Shown here piece by piece: positions 35,603-44,498 of a stretch of 64,000 nt of DNA. Below the pieces are notes generated by a model. That model saw nothing but the letters and a program-made list of their open reading frames with translations, was not told the origin of the DNA and searched no databases. Source of the DNA: Hyphomonas sp. BRH_c22 (GTDB taxonomy: Bacteria; Pseudomonadota; Alphaproteobacteria; Caulobacterales; Hyphomonadaceae); NCBI RefSeq assembly GCF_000961795.1, contig NZ_LADU01000115.1, positions 47,682-111,681 on the forward strand. Reading direction: 5' to 3'. Within the stretch, counting starts at the first letter, position 1. Every line of letters starts with the position of its first letter. The position numbers were made by a program, and so were the translations under genes.

Positions 35603-36439
35603 ATGAAATTCTCGACCGCCCTCGCCTCCGTCGCCCTCGGCGCGATGACCGCCGCCTGCGCCGTCACGCCCACGTCGCAATACCCGGCCGAAAGCCGCGT
35701 CACCCAGCATGTCGTGACCGGCCAGCTCAGCTATCGCGAGCGCATTGCCCTGCCGCCGGGCAGCACCGCCACCGTCACGCTCAGCGACACGACCCGCATG
35801 GATATGCCGTCCGACATCCTCGATGAATCCGTCATGAACCTCGGCAATGCGCAGGTTCCCGTACCGTTCAGCCTGACGATCGACGACCGCGACGTCGACC
35901 CGCGCGGCCAGTACACGCTGCGCGCCACCATCCGCAGCCCCGGCGGCGAACTCTTCTGGACCACAGACACGACCTACCCGGTCGATCTCTACGCGCCCTA
36001 TTCCGATCTCGGCACGATCTTTCTTGTCAATGCCACACCCGGCAGTCCCTACACCTCGCCCTATCCCGGCACCCAGTATCCCGAGACGCACGGGCCCGGG
36101 GCCTATACCGGCCTGACCGGCCAGGAATGGGTCGTCGAGGATATCAACCGCCGCGGTGTCGTCGATTTCTCCCGCGCAACGATCAATTTTGATTCCTCGG
36201 GCCGGATCAGCGGCAACGCGTCGTGCAATTCCTACTCGGCCGGCTATTCGGCGACCGCGCCCCAGGACCTGCGCCTCACCGAGATCGTGCTCACCCGCAA
36301 GGGCTGCCCGCCGGCCCTGATGAACCAGGAACGCGCCTTTACCGACATTCTCGGCAGCGCCCGACAGTACACGATCACGCAGGATGGCACGCTCGTCATC
36401 TATGCCCCGAACGGCGACACGATCACGGCCCGCCGCTAG
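35603..36439 (+). CDS. lipoprotein with YbaY and META (HslJ-like) domains
   Basis: A 278-residue envelope lipoprotein. The signal peptide has a lipobox TAAC near residue 19. Residues about 35-130 form a YbaY-type beta domain (GQLSYRERIALPPGSTATVTLSD, then ILDESVMNL). After a Pro/Tyr-rich linker comes a META domain, about 165-275, with the typical GQEWVVEDI start and the INFDSSGRISGNASCNSYSAGY motif, and TRKGCPPALMNQERAF. META domains occur in heat-shock protein HslJ and often in antibiotic-tolerance proteins. Ribosome site AAGGGAA. Confidence 0.88.
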   Translation: MKFSTALASVALGAMTAACAVTPTSQYPAESRVTQHVVTGQLSYRERIALPPGSTATVTLSDTTRMDMPSDILDESVMNLGNAQVPVPFSLTIDDRDVDPRGQYTLRATIRSPGGELFWTTDTTYPVDLYAPYSDLGTIFLVNATPGSPYTSPYPGTQYPETHGPGAYTGLTGQEWVVEDINRRGVVDFSRATINFDSSGRISGNASCNSYSAGYSATAPQDLRLTEIVLTRKGCPPALMNQERAFTDILGSARQYTITQDGTLVIYAPNGDTITARR

Positions 36440-36452
36440 ATACATGCTGCTC

Positions 36453-36477
36453 AGGCGCCGGAACCATTCCGGCGTCT
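36453..36477. repeat. 11-bp intergenic hairpin
   Basis: AGGCGCCGGAA (36453-36463) pairs with TTCCGGCGTCT (36467-36477) around a 3-base loop, with one G-T pair, between the META and MliC lipoprotein genes. No T-run follows. Confidence 0.55.
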
Positions 36478-36518
36478 GGCCGCTTTGCCCGGGAAGACAG
36501 CCAGACCGGAGACACGTC

Positions 36519-36899
36519 ATGAAACGCGCCAGCTCACTCGCCGCCCTCCTCGCCCTCGCCACCACTGCGGCCGCCTGCGCCGTCACCCCGCCTGCCACCA
36601 GCCAGCAGGACGACATGCGCATGGAAACTGACCCCGCCTATACCCAGCCCTATGCGTCGAACGTCATCTCCCCCTATTACGAATGCGGTGCCCTCCAGCT
36701 CCAGGCGAGCGTTGTCGGCACCACCGCAACCGTCATGTTCAATGGTCAGGTTCACCAGCTTGAACAGGTCGCGGCCGACAGGGGCATGCGCTACCAGTCC
36801 GGCATCGGGCCCACCCGCGTCGTGTTCTGGGACCAGGGACCTTTCGCGGTCCTGCAAAAGGGCACAACCACCTATCCCCAGTGCACCCGCGTGCGCTAG
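36519..36899 (+). CDS. MliC/PliC-type lysozyme-inhibitor-like lipoprotein
   Basis: A 126-residue lipoprotein: signal peptide with lipobox AAAC (Cys near 20), then a compact beta-barrel with the MliC pattern. That pattern is YECGALQLQASVVG, a middle VHQLEQ with RYQSG, and a final FWDQGPFAVLQKG ending YPQC. The two Cys could form the family disulphide. It should protect peptidoglycan from C-type lysozyme. Lies 79 bases after the YbaY-META lipoprotein gene; both start with similar leaders (AACAVTP), hinting at a shared origin of the signal region. Confidence 0.82.
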   Translation: MKRASSLAALLALATTAAACAVTPPATSQQDDMRMETDPAYTQPYASNVISPYYECGALQLQASVVGTTATVMFNGQVHQLEQVAADRGMRYQSGIGPTRVVFWDQGPFAVLQKGTTTYPQCTRVR

Positions 36900-36955
36900 G
36901 CCGCCCGGGCTGAACAGGCTTTGACAACCGGCACGCCCTGCTGTCCAAGCGCCGG

Positions 36956-37852
36956 ATGGAAATCTGGATCCCCATTACCATCGCTGCAGCCTTCCTGCAG
37001 AACCTGCGCTCGGTCCTGCAGAAGCGGCTGAAGGATACGCTCAGCACATGGGGCGTCACGTCGGCACGCTTCGTCTATGCAGCCCCGCTCGCCGCCCTCC
37101 TTCTGGCAGGCCTGCTCGCCGTCACGGGCCAGAGCGCGCCGGCACTGAACCCCATATTCATCGCCAGCGGCCTTCTCGGCGGCCTCGCCCAGATCCTGGC
37201 GACCGGCCTGCTGATCCACCTTTTTTCCCACAAGAACTTCACCGTCGCCACGGCCTTCACCAAGACAGAACCGGTGCAGACGGCCCTGTTCGGCATCGTC
37301 CTCCTCGGCGACAGGCTGTCCCTGCCCGTCGCGCTCGCCATCCTCGTCAGCCTCATTGGCGTGATCCTGATCTCGATCCCGGCAAACCCCGCCGCCCGCC
37401 GCACATTCCTTGACCGCAAGGCGCTCATCGGCATCGCATCGGGCAGCCTGTTCGGCCTGTCCGCCGTCGCCTATCGCGGCGCATCGCTGTCGCTGGCGGA
37501 AGGTGACGTCTTCCTGCGCGCGGTCACGACACTCGCCTTCGTCACCGCCTTCCAGGCCCTCGCCGTGCTTGCCTGGCTCCAGCTGCGCGAACCTGGCGAA
37601 GCAGGCCGCCTGCTGCGCAGCTGGCGCAGCGCCGGCTGGGTCGGCCTTGTCGGCATGCTGGGCTCGCTCGCCTGGTTCACGGCCTTTACCCTGCAGAACG
37701 CGGCCCATGTCCGCGCCCTTGGCCAGATCGAGGTCGTGTTCATGATCGGCGCGTCGATCCTGTTCTTCAAGGAACGCATCACCGCGCGGGAAATCATCGG
37801 TGTGCTGCTGGTCAGCGCCGGCATTCTCGGGCTCGTGCTCTACACGGGCTAG
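36956..37852 (+). CDS. DMT-family (EamA) transporter
   Basis: A 298-residue permease with ten hydrophobic helices as two EamA halves (residues about 5-140 and 155-297). Conserved marks include the amphipathic KTEPVQTALFGIVLLGDRLS at the end of half one and the corresponding GQIEVVFMIGASILFFKERIT in half two. It may export an amino acid or metabolite; the substrate is not evident. It begins 56 bases after the MliC lipoprotein gene and ends 32 bases before the convergent quinone reductase gene. Confidence 0.9.
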   Translation: MEIWIPITIAAAFLQNLRSVLQKRLKDTLSTWGVTSARFVYAAPLAALLLAGLLAVTGQSAPALNPIFIASGLLGGLAQILATGLLIHLFSHKNFTVATAFTKTEPVQTALFGIVLLGDRLSLPVALAILVSLIGVILISIPANPAARRTFLDRKALIGIASGSLFGLSAVAYRGASLSLAEGDVFLRAVTTLAFVTAFQALAVLAWLQLREPGEAGRLLRSWRSAGWVGLVGMLGSLAWFTAFTLQNAAHVRALGQIEVVFMIGASILFFKERITAREIIGVLLVSAGILGLVLYTG

Positions 37853-37884
37853 CGCAGCGCGCCGAAAGCCGGACGGCCAGGGCC

Positions 37885-38862
37885 TCAGGGCGTCACCACC
37901 ACCTTGCCGACAACCTTCCGGTCCCACAGCATCGCGAACGCGTCCATCGCCTGCTCCAGTGGGAACTCGGCATGCACGCGCGGGTGCACCTTCCCCTCCC
38001 GGGCCCATTTCCAGATCGTCTCGACATTCTCCCGGCCCTTCTCGGGAAACTGGCGGCCATATTCGCCTGCCCGTACGCCAACCACCGAGAAGCCCTTGAT
38101 CAGCGGCATATTGGTCGGCACGGTCGCGATCCGGCCTGACGTGAAGCCGATCACCAGAAGCCGCCCGTCAAACGCAATGCACCGCACGCTCTCGTCGAAC
38201 ACGTCGCCGCCCACAGGATCGAAGATCACATCCGCGCCGCGTCCCCTGGTCAGCGTCTTCACCTTGTCGCGAAAGCCCTGCGTCACATTGATGGCAAAGT
38301 CGGCGCCATAAGCGACCACCTGTTCCAGCTTCTCGTCCGACGCGCCTGTCGCGATCACCGTCGCGCCCAGCAGCTTGCCGACATCAACCGCCGCCAGCCC
38401 CACACCCCCACTCGCGCCATGCACCAGCAATGTGTCACCCGCCTGCAGGTTGCCCCGGCGCACCAGCGCCACATAGGCCGTCAGGTAGGCAGCCGAATAG
38501 GACGCCGCCTGGGCAAAGCTCATCGCCGGCGGCTTCTTCTGCAGCGACGCGACCGGCACGACGATATATTCGGCAAACGCCCCGGACCGCACGCCGCCGG
38601 CAACATCCGTTCCCAGCCGCAGCGGTCCCGTCACACCTTCGCCCAGCGCGTCGATGATGCCGGAAAAGTCCATCCCAGGCGTGAAGGGCGGCTCCAGTTT
38701 CAGCTGGTACTTGCCCTGCGTCAGCAGGAGGTCAGGGAAATTGACGCTCGCGGCCTTGACCCGGACGCGCACCTCACCGGGGCCCGGCTCAGGCATCGGC
38801 ACATCACGGATTTCGGTCCCGGAAAAATCATCCGTGATCGTATGGCAGACAAGCGCCCTCAC
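37885..38862 (-). CDS. NADPH:quinone oxidoreductase family protein (MDR superfamily)
   Basis: A 325-residue zinc-independent medium-chain reductase. GroES-like half (residues 1-125, with the PGMDFSGII motif), then a Rossmann half with VHGASGGVGLAAV near 148-160 that binds NADPH. Catalytic-zinc Cys residues are lacking. It would reduce quinones or enones. Its ATG overlaps the stop of the alpha/beta hydrolase gene (ATGA), and both lie downstream of a TetR gene on the same strand, so a TetR-controlled detoxification or lipid-related operon is likely. Confidence 0.92.
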   Translation of the reverse strand: MRALVCHTITDDFSGTEIRDVPMPEPGPGEVRVRVKAASVNFPDLLLTQGKYQLKLEPPFTPGMDFSGIIDALGEGVTGPLRLGTDVAGGVRSGAFAEYIVVPVASLQKKPPAMSFAQAASYSAAYLTAYVALVRRGNLQAGDTLLVHGASGGVGLAAVDVGKLLGATVIATGASDEKLEQVVAYGADFAINVTQGFRDKVKTLTRGRGADVIFDPVGGDVFDESVRCIAFDGRLLVIGFTSGRIATVPTNMPLIKGFSVVGVRAGEYGRQFPEKGRENVETIWKWAREGKVHPRVHAEFPLEQAMDAFAMLWDRKVVGKVVVTP

Positions 38863-39893
38863 GATCGGCCATACATGTCACGCACCATGCCCGCGATCTG
38901 CAGGCAGGCCCGCCGCGATCCCGGCGAGAAATCCGTGAACGCCGTAAAGGCATGGGCGAGATTGTCATATCGCTTGTGCTTCACGTAAACGCCCTCACGT
39001 CCCAGCCGCAGGGCGTAATCGTCGCCCTCGTCGACCAGCGGGTCATGCCCGGCGGTAATGACAATGGCGGGCGGCAGGCCGGACAGGTCGCCGGTCTGGC
39101 CCGGCGACAGAAGCGGATCACTGCGGTCCTGCCCCTCCGGCAGGTACTGGTCCATGAACCAGTCCATCGTATCGGTCGACAGCGAGAACGTGTTCGCGAA
39201 ATCCTTGCGCGACGGGAATTCCTCGACCAGGTCCACCGCCGGATAGATCAGCAATTGCAGCGCAGGGACCGGCTTGTCCTGACGCTTCATTTCCTGCGAC
39301 ACGATGGCTGCGAAATTGCCGCCCATACTGTCGCCGCCCACGGCCGCGACGCCATCGGGCGCGCCATACTTGCCAGCATTGCGCAGTGCCCATTCATACG
39401 CCGCGATGGCGTCATTGATGCCCGCCGGAAACTTGTGCGGCGGGGCAAGGCGATAGTCGACGGAGAGGACCGGGCATTTGGCCACGACCGCGATCATTGA
39501 ACAGAACGCATTGCATGTATCAAGGTCGCCGATCACGCCGCCGCCCATGTGATAGTACACCATCATCGGATGGGCCGGGTCCTGTTCGTCGGGCAGGTAG
39601 ATCCGGACCGGTATCTGGTTCTTGTCCGGCCCCGGAATCGTCGAGTCTTCGATGATCACACCGGGCTCCGGTGCGGCCGCCAGCATGGCCAGCTGTTCGC
39701 GCGTGGCAGCCTGCACCACCTCTGCCGGAAGCGATGACAGCGGCGGCGCCTTGCGCCCGTTCCACGCCACCATCTGCAATTGAGGCTCCAGCACGCGGCC
39801 GTTGATCTCGATTGGCTTGCCCCCCGCCATCCGCACGAGCAAACCGTCCGGCAGTTTGAATATCAGTTTCGCTATTTTCTGCTGTAAACTCAT
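38859..39893 (-). CDS. alpha/beta hydrolase, hormone-sensitive-lipase-like esterase
   Basis: A 344-residue esterase. The oxyanion motif, normally HGGG, reads YYHMGGGVIGD. The nucleophile is in GDSMGGNFA, the acid in DPLVDEGDDYA and the His in NLAHAFTAF. The N terminus (about 100 residues) is the HSL-type cap. A ribosome site, GGGAG, precedes the ATG. It is coupled to the quinone reductase gene and lies 69 bases after the TetR gene. Likely acts on short or medium acyl esters. Confidence 0.92.
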   Translation of the reverse strand: MSLQQKIAKLIFKLPDGLLVRMAGGKPIEINGRVLEPQLQMVAWNGRKAPPLSSLPAEVVQAATREQLAMLAAAPEPGVIIEDSTIPGPDKNQIPVRIYLPDEQDPAHPMMVYYHMGGGVIGDLDTCNAFCSMIAVVAKCPVLSVDYRLAPPHKFPAGINDAIAAYEWALRNAGKYGAPDGVAAVGGDSMGGNFAAIVSQEMKRQDKPVPALQLLIYPAVDLVEEFPSRKDFANTFSLSTDTMDWFMDQYLPEGQDRSDPLLSPGQTGDLSGLPPAIVITAGHDPLVDEGDDYALRLGREGVYVKHKRYDNLAHAFTAFTDFSPGSRRACLQIAGMVRDMYGRS

Positions 39894-39962
39894 GGCCCGG
39901 CTCCCAAACTGCCCTTTTCAGGCCAGCTTAGCCCCCTTCCCCGAGGTCCGCCAAGCGCTTCC

Positions 39963-40616
39963 TCAGATCACCTTGCCGGCAATGTCCCGCACGCCGGCCA
40001 ATAGCAGGGCTGCTGCAAATCGCGTGGCCGCACCGGCATCGACCGGGCGGCGATGCAGCATATGGTCGCCCATCTCCCGGGCGATACCGATTGCCGCCGC
40101 CGTGAGATAGTCGATATCGATCACCGGCGCCCCGGCCGCCGACAGGACATGATCGAGGTCAGACCGGATCTCGTCGGCAATGGCCAGCATTTCCGGCGTA
40201 TCCACACGCACGCCGATCAGCGCCAGGTGCGGCGCACCGCCCTTGATCGCCTCTGCATTTTCGGCCGCAATGAAGCTGAAATAGGCGTGATAGGCTTGGT
40301 GGATATAGTCCTCGAACGTGGTCGCCCTGGCCCGCACATCGCTCAGGTGGGCCCGGAAACGATGGGTCGAGTCCTCCGCAATGGCCTCGAACACTTCTTC
40401 CTTGGACTTGAAGTAATTGTAGAATGTCCCGGCAGCGAGGTCGGTTTCGCGGATGATGTCGCGCACGGTCGTGGCATCAAAGCCGATCCGCGCAAACACG
40501 CGCCGCCCGGCGTCGAGAATCGCCCGGCGGTTGGCGGCCTTGGATTTGGCGCGCTTTCCGGTTCCGATTCCGGCTGCGGCGCCGCTTCCGGCAAGGGTCT
40601 TGATGGCAGGGGGCAT
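39963..40616 (-). CDS. TetR-family transcriptional regulator
   Basis: A 217-residue repressor. The HTH is at about residues 27-75: RRAILDAGRRVFARIG, then TVRDIIRETDLAAGTFYNYFKSKEEVF. The N terminus is low-complexity, rich in Gly/Ala/Lys (residues 8-25). The C-terminal ligand domain is divergent. A good promoter lies 40 bases upstream, and the hydrolase and quinone reductase genes follow, which it probably controls. Confidence 0.93.
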   Translation of the reverse strand: MPPAIKTLAGSGAAAGIGTGKRAKSKAANRRAILDAGRRVFARIGFDATTVRDIIRETDLAAGTFYNYFKSKEEVFEAIAEDSTHRFRAHLSDVRARATTFEDYIHQAYHAYFSFIAAENAEAIKGGAPHLALIGVRVDTPEMLAIADEIRSDLDHVLSAAGAPVIDIDYLTAAAIGIAREMGDHMLHRRPVDAGAATRFAAALLLAGVRDIAGKVI

Positions 40617-40656
40617 TCCATATCCTTTGTTGCCGCCTCAGGCGGTTCAGCGGGCT

Positions 40657-40686
40657 TACCTAGCGCAACCCGTCATCAAACGTCAA
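40657..40686 (-). promoter_or_regulatory. promoter of the TetR-hydrolase-quinone reductase operon
   Basis: On the minus strand TTGACG (40686-40681) and TAGGTA (40662-40657) are 18 bases apart. A small CCGCC/GGCGG hairpin lies between the start site and the TetR gene. Confidence 0.6.
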
Positions 40687-40690
40687 CTTT

Positions 40691-41374
40691 TTACAATGCT
40701 TGCGCGAATGTGTCTGCAAGTTTGCCCAGTTGGCCCTCAAGGCGCATGCGGCGCAGCACAGACAGCACGATCCCGAACACGACCCGGATCAGGATCAGCA
40801 CCAGCACGCCCAGCAGCGGCTGCTGCGTCGCAATCGACAGGAAGGCGCCGAGAATGATCGCCACATGCAGCGTCACGATGCGGCCATAGGGGGCAAACAT
40901 CTCGGCGGCCGGATTCGTCCGGCGCAGCTCGCCCTTGCCGATGAAGTCGATGAGATAGAACACCATGTTTGACGCCGCAATCACCGCCACGAACCAGGCC
41001 ATGCCCTCGCCGGACCCCAGCGCCCAGTTCACAACGTCCATATAGCCATCGCCGCCCCCGGCGCCCGAGAATGACTTGATGAAGATGCCATGCCCGTAAC
41101 AGAACATGCCGTAATGCAGCGTGAAGAACGGGATCATGAACAGGGCCAGCAGCAGGTTCCCGAGGCCCGTCACCGCGCTGCCCGCCAGCCGCAGTATCGT
41201 ATACCCGCCAATCACGAGGTTCTCGAGCCAGTACAGCGCCACCAGCGGTGTCGGCCCCCACTGGAACAGGATAATCGCGATGATCGGCACCAGGTCGGTG
41301 CCAAGGCTCAGCCAGGCCAGCGGGTCGCGATAGGTCCGCGCCACCAGCGACGGATCGAAAAAGCGGCTAGTCAT
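40691..41374 (-). CDS. DUF6498 family membrane protein
   Basis: A 227-residue integral membrane protein with about six helices. The block LYWLENLVIGGYTILRL and the PFFTLHYGMFCYGHGIFI stretch are hallmarks of DUF6498. Function unknown. It ends just upstream of the TetR promoter and is transcribed in the same direction. Confidence 0.85.
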   Translation of the reverse strand: MTSRFFDPSLVARTYRDPLAWLSLGTDLVPIIAIILFQWGPTPLVALYWLENLVIGGYTILRLAGSAVTGLGNLLLALFMIPFFTLHYGMFCYGHGIFIKSFSGAGGGDGYMDVVNWALGSGEGMAWFVAVIAASNMVFYLIDFIGKGELRRTNPAAEMFAPYGRIVTLHVAIILGAFLSIATQQPLLGVLVLILIRVVFGIVLSVLRRMRLEGQLGKLADTFAQAL

Positions 41375-41414
41375 GCCGCCCTGCCTGTCAGCTCCATTGT
41401 CCCCCGCTCCCCGT

Positions 41415-42098
41415 TCAAGACCCCGCGAACGTCAGTTCATAGGCGGGAAAGCTGAACGGGTCACGCACGTCCAGCCCCTTGGAGCCGCGGGGATTATGAT
41501 AATTCCCGGTCAGGATTTCGTAATGCAGGTGAACGGCCGTCGCATTGCCGGAATCGCCCATCTGGCCAACCGGCTGGCCAAAGCCGATCTCGCGGCCCAC
41601 CGCCACGCTCGGTTCGAAATGCGCCAGATGGGCATAGCGCGTGTACACGCCCTTGCCATGATCGATCAGCACCTGCCAGCCATAGCCGTCCGAATGGCGC
41701 GCCTCGATGATCCGGCCCGGCGCTGCGGCATAGACCGGCCCGGCCGGGCGCCGCGTCAGATCGACCCCCTCGTGAATCCGCCCGCCGCGAAAGCCGAAAC
41801 CCGATGACAGGCAGGCATCATTGGTCGGCACCGTCACCAGAACCACAGTGTTGACCACGATCACCGGCTTGAAATCCTGCACCCAGCCGCCCGGATAGAA
41901 GGGCGGCGAATTGCTCACCGACATGCCGTTACACACCTGCAGGTACTGGTTTGGCTGGTAAGGCCCCTGCACCGGATTGTGCGGATCACCCGGCGGGCCG
42001 TAATTCACCACGACACGCGGCGCGGCCGCCCGTGGCGGCGCAGAGGCACACGCGGCGGCCACCAGGAGCAGCATCAGGGCTGAAAACAGACGCAACAT
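41415..42098 (-). CDS. M23-family metallopeptidase lipoprotein
   Basis: A 227-residue lipoprotein endopeptidase. Lipobox AAAC near residue 17. The LytM/M23 domain lies at about residues 105-215: SGFGFRGGRIHEGVDL supplies the first His and Asp, and HLHYEI the second His pair. These Zn ligands are intact, so it should cut peptidoglycan cross-links rather than being a degenerate activator. The N-terminal 80 residues have no clear domain and one Cys (LQVCNGM). Confidence 0.9.
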   Translation of the reverse strand: MLRLFSALMLLLVAAACASAPPRAAAPRVVVNYGPPGDPHNPVQGPYQPNQYLQVCNGMSVSNSPPFYPGGWVQDFKPVIVVNTVVLVTVPTNDACLSSGFGFRGGRIHEGVDLTRRPAGPVYAAAPGRIIEARHSDGYGWQVLIDHGKGVYTRYAHLAHFEPSVAVGREIGFGQPVGQMGDSGNATAVHLHYEILTGNYHNPRGSKGLDVRDPFSFPAYELTFAGS

Positions 42099-42128
42099 CG
42101 CAGCGACTATACCCCGGCAATCTTAATA

Positions 42129-43460
42129 TCAGGCAACCACGCCTGCGCGTTTTGCGCCGCGCTTCAATTCTTTCAGCAAATCCGCGACATAGACGCCGAA
42201 ATCCACCTGCATCCGGTGGCGCGGACTGTCATAGAAGTGGCCAAGGTGTTCCTTCTCGTCCGCCATCGTCACCCGCTCCATCTCGGCCGCGTCCGGGAAG
42301 GCATATTCCCCCGTCAGCGCCGCCGCGACCAGTTTCGACTGCTGCTCGGCAAAGTTCACCAATGTCGGCAGCGGCTGGGCGAGGCCGAGGAAGAACAGGT
42401 TTTCAAAGCCCGGCTTCACCATCCGCTTGTACAGCGGGAATGTATTGTCCTGCGGCGTCAGTTCGGGCTGTTTCAGGAACGGGAAGGTCACATTATACCC
42501 CGTCGCCCAGACGATCGCGTCGACCTTTTCGCGGCTGCCATCGCTGAACACCACGCCATCGCCGTCCAGCCGCTCGATCCCGCCCTTGGGCAGGATATCG
42601 CCGCAGCCGACCCGCGTCAGGAACTCGCCAGACACCGAGGGATGCCCGTCCAGCGGCTCATGGTCAGGCTTCGGCAGGCCATAATCCTCCATCATGCCAA
42701 TGGTCTTCTTGATCTTGGCCCGCGCCAGCTTGCGGCCGAGCTTTGACGGCAGCCAGGCAGGCAGCGCCGCCTTGTCGGCCGGTGTCCCGTCCATGTATTT
42801 CGGCAGCACCCACACGCCGCGCCGCATCGAGATGAACAGCTTGTTCGCAATCGGCCGCTGCGACAGTTCCGACGAAATATCCATCGCCGAATTGCCGGCG
42901 CCGACAATCATCACGTTCTTGCCCCGGAAGTCATACGGCTCGAACGGGTCGCGATAATGGTGGGAATGCACCTGGTAACCATCGAAATGCCCGGGATAGG
43001 TCGGCATCCGCGCATCCCAGTGATGGCCATTGGCCACCGCTACGGCGTCATATTCACGGGTCTCCCCGGTCGACAGGGTCACCTTCCAGCGCCGGTTCGG
43101 CAGGCGCGCCACATCCGTCACCGCCGTGTTGAACGTGATCGTCTCCCGCAGGCCGAAATGGTCCACATAGTCATGGAAATACTGCAACAGCTGGGCATGG
43201 TGGGGGAAATCCGGCCAGTCCTCCGGCACGGGATAATCCTCGAAGGCCAGGCGCCACTTCGACGTGTCGATATGCAGGCTCTGGTAACAGGACGAGGTGC
43301 CGTTCGGATTCTTATAATACCAGTTGCCGCCAATATTGTCCGACATCTCGAAACAGTCATAGGGCAGGCCCTTGTCCTTCAGTCGCTTGGCCATGGTAAA
43401 GCCCGAGCACCCGGCCCCGATGATGCAGGTCTTCGGTTTCGTGCTGCCGTCAAATGCCAT
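42129..43460 (-). CDS. flavin-containing monooxygenase
   Basis: A 443-residue FAD/NADPH enzyme. FAD motif GAGCSG at 15-20, then FEMSDNIGGNWYY. An FxGxxxHxxxY-like fingerprint reads HFDGYQVHSHHY. The NADPH motif is MIVGAGNSAMDI. The late ATGYNVTFPF matches the FMO/Baeyer-Villiger group. The start follows GGGAGG by nine bases. A five-codon ORF between that site and the start (ATGCCAAATGGCATTTGA) overlaps it in another frame. The substrate, a soft nucleophile or ketone, is unknown. Divergent from the thioesterase pair. Confidence 0.9.
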   Translation of the reverse strand: MAFDGSTKPKTCIIGAGCSGFTMAKRLKDKGLPYDCFEMSDNIGGNWYYKNPNGTSSCYQSLHIDTSKWRLAFEDYPVPEDWPDFPHHAQLLQYFHDYVDHFGLRETITFNTAVTDVARLPNRRWKVTLSTGETREYDAVAVANGHHWDARMPTYPGHFDGYQVHSHHYRDPFEPYDFRGKNVMIVGAGNSAMDISSELSQRPIANKLFISMRRGVWVLPKYMDGTPADKAALPAWLPSKLGRKLARAKIKKTIGMMEDYGLPKPDHEPLDGHPSVSGEFLTRVGCGDILPKGGIERLDGDGVVFSDGSREKVDAIVWATGYNVTFPFLKQPELTPQDNTFPLYKRMVKPGFENLFFLGLAQPLPTLVNFAEQQSKLVAAALTGEYAFPDAAEMERVTMADEKEHLGHFYDSPRHRMQVDFGVYVADLLKELKRGAKRAGVVA

Positions 43461-43550
43461 TTGGCATGTCCTCCCTTGCGTGAAGTGTTCCCACGGTCCT
43501 GACCAGATGTTATCCGGGGCGGATCGAACGTCAAATGAAGAGGCCTGCAC

Positions 43551-44039
43551 ATGAGCAATGACGCGACGTCAGCCCCGATTCCGCTGGAATTGATGCAGGG
43601 GAACCTCGACATGATCTCGGGTGTCATCCCGTGGGGGCGCCGTCTCGGCTTCCGCATGACCAAGGTGGAAAAGGGCCATGTCTGGGGCGTCCAGCCCTGG
43701 AAGGACCGCCTCGTCGGCGACCCGGATACCGGCGTCATCCATGGCGGCGTGCTGACCGCCTTTCTTGACAATCTCTGCGGCACGGCGGCCGGTTCGGCCA
43801 TGGAACGCGCCCGCTTTGTCGCCACGCTCGACCTGCGCATCGACTATATGCGCCCGGCCGAACCGCGCCGCGACATTCTCGGCGAGGCCGAGTGCTATCA
43901 TGTCACCCGCTCGATCTGCTTCACCCGCGCCTGGGCCTATCACGAGACACGCGACAAGGTCATCGCCACCGCAGCCGGGGCCTTTGCCATCACCAAGCCG
44001 CGCCCGCCTTCGACCATGGGAGGCCAGGATGACGCGTGA
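43551..44039 (+). CDS. PaaI-type hotdog thioesterase
   Basis: A 162-residue hotdog-fold acyl-CoA thioesterase. The central motif VIHGGVLTAFLDNLCG marks the PaaI/YdiI-type active site, with Asp on the hotdog helix; LDLRIDYMRPAE follows. The next gene encodes a second member and overlaps its end by 11 bases, suggesting a tandem pair that could form a heterodimer. Divergent from the FMO gene across 90 bases. Confidence 0.9.
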   Translation: MSNDATSAPIPLELMQGNLDMISGVIPWGRRLGFRMTKVEKGHVWGVQPWKDRLVGDPDTGVIHGGVLTAFLDNLCGTAAGSAMERARFVATLDLRIDYMRPAEPRRDILGEAECYHVTRSICFTRAWAYHETRDKVIATAAGAFAITKPRPPSTMGGQDDA

Positions 44040-44460
44040 AACCGTGCTCAGCCGCGCCGACCAGGTTACCACCTTCATCGCCCGCACACCTTTCGCGCAG
44101 GAACTTGGCATGCATTGCGAAGTCATGGGCGACGAGATGACCGCCGTGCTGCCCTTTCAGGACAAGCTGATCGGCAATGTCGCCATCCGTGCCATCCATG
44201 GCGGCGCCATCGGGGCCTTTCTCGAGATCACGGCCATGGCGCAGGTCTTCCTCGTCACCGAACACCTCACCCGCCCGCCGCGGCCGATCAACCTTACCAT
44301 CGACTATTTGCGCCAGGCCCACGCCAAAAACCTCTATGCCCGCGCCCACATCACCAAGATGGGCCGGCGCATGTGCTCGGTCCATGCCGAAGCCTGGCAG
44401 GACGAAAAGTCCAAACCCGTCACCACACTGATGGCCCATTTCATGGTCAGCGGCGACTGA
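44029..44460 (+). CDS. PaaI-type hotdog thioesterase (second copy)
   Basis: A 143-residue hotdog protein. The motif AIHGGAIGAFLEITAMAQ corresponds to the HGG helix of its neighbour, but the acidic residue is Glu instead of Asp; LTIDYLRQA follows. It overlaps the end of the first thioesterase gene and is read in another frame. A Glu/Asp split across the pair may mean division of labour in one dimer. A small intergenic gap leads to the spermidine-synthase-like gene. Confidence 0.9.
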   Translation: MTRETVLSRADQVTTFIARTPFAQELGMHCEVMGDEMTAVLPFQDKLIGNVAIRAIHGGAIGAFLEITAMAQVFLVTEHLTRPPRPINLTIDYLRQAHAKNLYARAHITKMGRRMCSVHAEAWQDEKSKPVTTLMAHFMVSGD

Positions 44461-44498
44461 GACGGCCGGGGATGCCCCCGCAGCAAGGACGCCCGCCC

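Noticed and set aside
43458..43474. A five-codon upstream ORF overlapping the FMO start.
   Set aside because: The ribosome site is only two bases from its ATG but optimally placed for the FMO ATG, so the mini-ORF is probably incidental.
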